From Monosporascus cannonballus (Eukaryota; Ascomycota; Sordariomycetes; Xylariales): a stretch of 64,000 bases of DNA. The notes below the pieces were generated by a model. That model was not told where the DNA came from, did not search any database, and was given only the letters and a program-made list of their open reading frames with translations. Positions 59,067 to 64,000 of this stretch are shown here, piece after piece. Within the stretch, counting starts at the first letter, position 1. The number at the start of each line of letters is the position of its first letter. The stretch covers positions 1 to 64,000 of the forward strand of contig QJNS01000698.1 in the NCBI GenBank assembly GCA_004154925.1, read 5' to 3'. The translations under genes were made by a program, and so were the position numbers.

Positions 59067-60455
59067 CTTCGAATAGCAAAATCCTTTCAAAAGTCGGATA
59101 AGAATCGACGAAGATAAAGCGGAATAAGGCAGCCCAGAAAAGCAACGGGTTTGGTAAAGCCTAGAACTTAAAGAAGCAATCTGTTATTTTACCTAATTAT
59201 GTTTATACTATTACGTCTCTTTTAAGGAGAATATAATATATATATATTATTTACTGTTAATAATAACAACAGTATTAATTTTGTTTTAAATACTAACGTT
59301 ATATTTTTTTTAATTTTAAAACGATTATAAAACTGTTCTAGATATCGAAAAAAGGGAGGATTTCTAACGAATAAAAATATTAAAATAGTAAAACTCTGAA
59401 ATATAAAATATAAATTTATTATTTCCTTATTGGTTATTAAAATTTTAACAAAGAAAAAAAATATAATGATAATGTGTTCTTTGTCTATAATATATATATA
59501 ATTTATTTTTCATTTATAGTATTAACAATTTACCTTAATTCTTTATTTCTAACGATCATATAAAATTTATCAGAATTATGATAAAAAATTAAAAAAAAAA
59601 CTTTCTTTTTATTTTAGAAGTATATCGTCAAATAAAGATATTCATGTTAATTGTGAACCGTTAAATATCTCGAAAAAAGTTTGTTCCGGCGCGTTCATAA
59701 TATATAGAGAGCCTTTTAGCTACAGCTCTCTAGAGCCTAATTCTAGTTAGATAATTATTACTTTTTACACTTTATGCAATTTTTTCTCGCGATCAGCCTA
59801 ACTGTGACAATTTCCCAAACATCTTTGCCTCAAATCCTCACTAAACTTCTCATAGCTCGTATTCTTCAGTCGGCACTTTCTGCGTCAATAAGTTTAACCG
59901 TCGAAAACGCGCATGAGCCTGAGCCCCAGCCTGAGCCGAGTTGGCAGCAGGGCAACAAGAGCTTGCTGCCACGTTGCCTCTTACGGAGAGAGTTGTTTAA
60001 CAGTCATTCACCAACGAAGATAAGCTCATAGCATCGATTAAAACAAATGAGGCGGTATTAAGGATAGATTAACACTGCAACACACAATCTGCAGACCAAT
60101 CAGAAACACGTCACTGAGGCAGAATTGGCTTTCACCATCTGTGTCGGGATTTGATAAGTCAGTTACGCAATGCTACGCTGCCCTTAAGTCGAACTGGATC
60201 TTTGCTCGGAATGCGCGCAGAGATCAGCAATCTTTTCCTCCGACTTTTTTTTTTTTTTTTTTTTGGTGGGAGGGGTTGGGGGGGGGAGTAGTTAGACCTA
60301 TTAAGGGATTTTCCTATTTGGGAATCTATGGCATATCCTGTACGGATATCATGTCTTATGGGGAAATACTACATGTAACCCTCATTCACTTCGTTCGCAA
60401 GTTCCATACGTTAAAACGATGGCATTACTTACACCCACACCCTTATTCTCACTCT
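59067..60455. other. transition from AT-rich block to gene-normal sequence; no gene supported
   Basis: AT-rich sequence continues to about 59,700, then composition becomes normal. An 85-codon plus frame (59774-60031: QFFLAISLTV start, EPEPQPEPSWQQGNKSLLPR middle) has a low-complexity Glu/Pro segment and an RRELFNSHSPTKISS end. It gives a faint impression of transposon-derived or repeated fungal protein, but I cannot assign it. Other frames, including the 106-codon one over the poly-T run, are not credible genes. Confidence 0.35.
60245..60264. repeat. poly-T tract (20 nt)
   Basis: Twenty consecutive T followed by GGTGGGAGGGGTTGGGGGGGG, about 190 bp downstream of the NRPS-like stop codon. On the minus strand it is an A-tract. 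It may be a retroposition scar or a slippage-prone run. Confidence 0.9.
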
Positions 60456-63278
60456 CTATAGACCCCGAGCCTCCAAGGCCTCCTTCAAAGTCTTAGAAAA
60501 ACCGACGACATGATCAGGTCCAATCATGGTGTAATGTGCCCCACCCACCTGATGGAACCTAGGTTTTGTTTCGCAAAAGTCCTTCCATTTGGCCAAGTGG
60601 TTCTGCAGCCAGTCCTCTCTTGACTTCGCCGCTGCCTTTAGCGGTATGGCGTGAAATACGTCTATGCTTTTGACGACTCCTTGCGGCTCATAGTCTACGG
60701 CCATTGATTGCAGACCATATGCAGCCTCTGCCCAGCTACTCAGGCCAGCTTCATTGAGCCCCAAGGCTACCAAGCGGTCCTTATCCGCTACCCCCAAAAT
60801 TAGTGCCATGGCATCCGGACGGGCCATGCCACTAAAGCGATCTTCGATGGCGTGGGCATGCGCCTCAGTAACGAGGCCGAGAAAATACGCTAGGTGGAGG
60901 AGACAGAGGCTCCAATTTAGCTGTCGCATGCGCGGCTTGATGTGAGGGGGCAGGTTGAAGCTACCCAAAAAACGAACCGAACCTTCATTTTGGCCCTCCA
61001 ATCTTTTCGCTACTTCGAACGCCAGCATTGTGCCATAGCTGTAGCCGGCAATTGCGTAGGGACCTCGAGGCTGGCGCTGCTGGATAGCAGCAAGGTATGC
61101 TTCTACGGTTTCCGAAATGGAGGCGGAGCGGGACTGCCCCTCCTCAAACCCCCGTGCCCTGAGCGCATACACTGGCCGATCGTCGTCTATAAGGTGTTGT
61201 GTTAGGCCCACGAAAACCAGTACTTCACCCACGCCTGGGTGGATAAGCCATAATGGCGTCTTGCTACCACTAGACAGGAAAGGCACTACGGGATCATAGG
61301 CGGTAGCAGGCTGAGCTGAGCGAGGCTTGTTTGTAAGGTCCAAGTCGCGGAGGGCAGATGTCAAGGACTTAACGGTTGGGTTTCTCATAAATGTGATAAT
61401 CGGGATATCGAGTTGGAGACGGCTGTCGATTTGCCGCTTCAGACGAATCAGGTCCATCGAGGTGAAGCCGATCTCGAAGAAAGGCGTATCTGCCCCCACG
61501 GTCGCCAACCCGCCACTGCTAATCTTACGAACGTCATCGAGAAGACGTGCTTCTGCCTCGTTGTCGGGAAGACTGAGCTTTGATGACCGATATTTCTCCA
61601 GGGTCAGGTTGTGTACCCGGATGTTTTCGTCGAACACACCGCTTTCGAAGAATGATCCCATCTTGGCTCGGGATATTTTCCCGAGGGTCGACTTTGGCAG
61701 TAGGGACTCGTCGGCAAGACTAAACACGAAGGGGCGGGATCCAGTGCAGATGATACAAGCTTGGGTTATTAAATCGCAAATCTCGGCCATGCCGGCAGTT
61801 CGCATCGGCCACTCGGCCGGTATGAATGCAACGGTAATCTGCTCAGTGGAGGCCTTGACGGCCCTGGAGGCGAAGCTGATAACGCGGCTCGCTCGTGCCC
61901 CCACGGCCCGCTCGATGGATGCTTGCACAGCTGTCGCGCTAATCTTCACACCGTTGATGTTTATGATGTCCTTAACCCTTCCGACCAATCGGAGGTTGCC
62001 TTCCGAGTCGATTATAGCCTGGTCGCCAGTACGAAACCAGCCATCAGCCGTGAAGGCTTCTTTAGTGTCTTCCTCGTTACGGTAGTAGCCCTGGAATACT
62101 ACCTCACCACGGACCTCAAGATCACCGGTCGTGTTGGCGGGCGCGATCAATACGAGATGGCCATCATCTGCTGGTGTGGTAATGCGCATCTCGATGCCTG
62201 CCATTCATTTTCCTAGAGAGGCAAACTCAAGCTGATTTTGAACGTCGTACTCGGGACAGTTCAGGTTGAATATTGCTCCTGCACATGTTTCCGTCATTCC
62301 AAAACCTGGGGTAATGACATTGCGAGGAGCACCATGCTTTGCCAACAGAGCCGATGCCGCTGCGCATGTCACTATATCGTTCGCTTCGCCGCCAGACGCT
62401 AGGACGGCCAACCTGCTGAGGTCCCAGTCCTGAACCGATTGTGTCTGGTCTGACCGTAAAGTCGAAATGAGTTTTGAGAGGAGGAAATTTGGCGCAAAAG
62501 AGCGAGACACACCATGTCGACTAAGAAGATCGAGGAATATCAATGGGGAAGAGACAATGTCTTGTGCATGAACATGCACCTGGTCAACGCCGAGAAACAA
62601 AGCCTGTATGTGAATCTCTATGAGGCTGGCCACGTGGTCCAGTCCAATCCAGTTCAAAAACGCTTGGTCTGAGGGGAGCTGCCGCACATTCGCCTTTCCA
62701 GTAACAGCAGCGATAACTTGTCTGTGGGTGAGACACGCGGCTTTGGAATTGCCTGTGCTCCCCGATGTCAACATGAGCATAGCCAGTCCATCGCTGCCAT
62801 ACGTCTCTTCACAACAACCGAGTTGGATAGCGGATGAGGACGGCTGGTTCATGACAAGCAAAGATTCGACAGTAAGGAGGAGTCGGCCAAAATGACGTTC
62901 GAACGGTCCCTTCGACCGCTCCCTGGTAATGCAGATAGGCGACTCCAGAAGAGTATACAGACGCTGAACTTGACTTTGCCGATGGTGTTCATCTTGGCTT
63001 AACGGTGACGACGCTACCGGAAGGCCATTTGCGAGCAGTACCGCCCAGAACCAGAGCACGAAGTCGGAATGGTCATCAAGATGAAGGAGCACCGGACTTC
63101 GTTCTTTGAAACCCTCCAAACTCCGGATGATACAGCTCTTGAGCCTCGCTTGAGTATATAAGTCACTGTAGCCTAGCTCGAAACTCGTGGAGGGCTCTCC
63201 AAGCGGGTAGAATATGAGCCGTTGAGACGGCGTCAACTCCGCAGCGCGTCTGAGAAGGCCTTGAAGGTGGACCGGCAT
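60456..63278 (-). pseudogene. A-T-TE NRPS-like synthetase with one in-frame stop
   Basis: 941 codons on the minus strand (ATG 63278, stop 60456-60458) in one frame without introns, broken by a single TGA at 62205-62207 (codon 358). The adenylation domain (about 1-560) has A3 LTSGSTGNSK, the WIGLDHVASLIEIH region, SFAPNFLLSKL, A5 GFGMTETC, A7 GWFRTGD, A8 GNLRLVGRVKDIININGVKI and A10 LPKSTLGKISRAK. The thiolation domain has FFEIGFTSMDLIRLK, with the phosphopantetheine Ser near residue 607. The thioesterase has WLIHPGVGEVL, the GYSYG nucleophile near residue 747 and GGAHYTMI with the catalytic His near 915. There is no condensation domain. Relatives (atromentin, terrequinone, butyrolactone, microperfuranone synthetases) activate aryl-2-oxo acids such as phenylpyruvate and dimerise them; the product here is unknown. 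I prefer the ATG at 63278, because the longer frame to 63389 begins at TTG. The stop falls within SLGK-x-MAGIEMRI, a conserved stretch, so truncation would be lethal. A sequencing error is a real alternative. Confidence 0.85.
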
Positions 63279-64000
63279 CTTCTGAAAGTCGTATACGATG
63301 GAACGTCCAGGAATCTGAGATGTGCTTAAACTGCCAGGCAGGTGGCCCAGACGATTAGGTGCTAGTACCAAACCTCCAGGAAATGACAAAGAACGTTCGA
63401 TCGCTTATATCGCAGGCAAACTCTGGAGAATGCCATGGAACAGCGGTATCATCATTGTTCTCTGTATTCAAGCCAGGGATATAACCTGTAACTTTACGAA
63501 CAGCCAACATCGATGATTACCTAGGTACGTTCCATATGCTGCCCCAACAGCTCGGTATACTTTATAGCTCCACCTCAGGGGCGAACGTAGCGTCAGCAGT
63601 GATTATCAGCCCCGAGGATTCGGATACTAGTCTTCCCCCTGTACCAACAACCGTCGCTGCCGGTTTTTTACTGGTGAAGTGACCCCGGTCGCTTTCGTTG
63701 AGTTGCATCGCATGTAACTGCAGCTTACTTCACCCGTAAGTGGGGTCGCCTGAAAGTGGTATTGGATACCTGACGAATCGTATTGGTACAACGTGTACCA
63801 TCACCTGTCGTGGTATCGTACATCGACCGACGTGCTCGAAGTGGATGAAACGCATGCCGATATGCGAAGTGCGCTGCTCCGCCGCAGCTGGTGTCAAATA
63901 CAGGATTGCCCCATGACTCCGAACTTCTGGCACAGGATTCGTATTGCCCTGCTGATCCAATCCATTGACTAGATTAAACCCACATCCAACGAAATGCCTT
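63279..64000. promoter_or_regulatory. upstream region of the NRPS-like gene; otherwise unassigned
   Basis: This is gene-normal composition upstream of the synthetase start, so it should contain its promoter. A 76-codon minus frame (63730-63960: MDQQGNTNPVPEVRSHGAIL...) has no recognised domain and could be the start of another gene running into the next window. An upstream exon for the synthetase cannot be ruled out, but no clear splice partner is visible. Confidence 0.35.

Noticed and set aside
20662..59700. Organellar (mitochondrial) DNA inserted in the nucleus
   Set aside because: The AT-rich block has CG-containing words, LTRs, TIRs and RIP-type transitions of transposon genes. I saw no mitochondrial protein, rRNA or tRNA set.
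60141..60461. 106-codon plus frame across the poly-T run
   Set aside because: Its centre is a poly-Phe translation of the homopolymer and there is no domain. It converges on the NRPS-like stop.
61327..62085. 252-codon plus frame opposite the NRPS-like gene
   Set aside because: It is antisense shadow of a conserved coding region with all catalytic motifs on the minus strand.
62152..62204. Intron that would remove the TGA from the NRPS-like gene
   Set aside because: The only nearby GT...AG pair spanning the stop (GTACGA...TGGCAG, 53 bp) would delete the conserved EFASLGK segment and shift the frame.

Overview
This looks like genomic DNA of a filamentous ascomycete (Pezizomycotina, possibly Eurotiomycetes). 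The evidence is short 53-66 bp spliceosomal introns with GTAAGT/GTATGT donors and TACTAAC-type branch points, fungal secondary-metabolism enzymes (an A-T-TE NRPS-like synthetase, a highly reducing PKS relic, a GMC oxidoreductase relic), Fot1/pogo transposons and Ty3/gypsy chromoviruses. About 80% of the window is very AT-rich transposon wreckage in which C-to-T and G-to-A changes (mostly CpA to TpA) have turned Gln/Arg/Trp codons into stops. That is the signature of repeat-induced point mutation (RIP).

Layout. 1-85 is a run of 85 C. 86-4620 is a GC-balanced block with a frame-shattered Gly/Ser-rich protein gene (866-1716) and an apparently intact two-exon LMBR1-type membrane protein gene (2016-4224, minus). 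4621-5952 holds small inverted-repeat (MITE-like) elements. 6477-13215 is a full-length RIP-mutated Ty3/gypsy chromovirus with 382-bp LTRs and a 5-bp target duplication, inserted in an older DDE (piggyBac-like, minus strand) transposase relic. It also carries a coding-like antisense frame between its chromodomain and 3' LTR. 14.9-20.66 kb is a GC-balanced island with a MITE, a small intact IFI6/IFI27-like gene with one intron (16084-16332), a PKS acyltransferase-domain relic (about 18471-19739) and the 3' end of a GMC oxidoreductase gene (19874-20660, minus).

20.66-59.7 kb is one large AT-rich block. It holds an element with ACGGGT/ACCCGT-rich ends (hAT-like, 20662-29749) with a Fot1/pogo copy nested in it (21610-23467), a fold-back junction of LTR-retroelement pieces (29750-30392), a solo LTR with a perfect TSD (34019-34353), a second Fot1/pogo element with clear TIRs (35293-37161), an RT fragment (43400-44240), and a second full-length chromovirus (51873-59066) whose 3' LTR was later hit by a short LTR (58558-58700). 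Several long stretches in between are AT-rich with nothing recognisable.

From 60.4 kb the sequence returns to normal composition with a 941-codon A-T-TE NRPS-like gene on the minus strand (60456-63278). It is intact except for one in-frame TGA in the adenylation domain. The working picture is a subtelomere-like or otherwise repeat-rich accessory compartment in which secondary-metabolism genes sit at the edges of RIP-mutated transposon blocks and are being lost. Intact genes (LMBR1-like, IFI6-like) and decayed ones lie side by side, so sequencing error alone does not explain the decay. I found no convincing wholly new multi-gene system. The most unusual structures are the antisense frame in the chromovirus, the fold-back LTR junction, and the lightly mutated 109-codon relic at 27857-28183.
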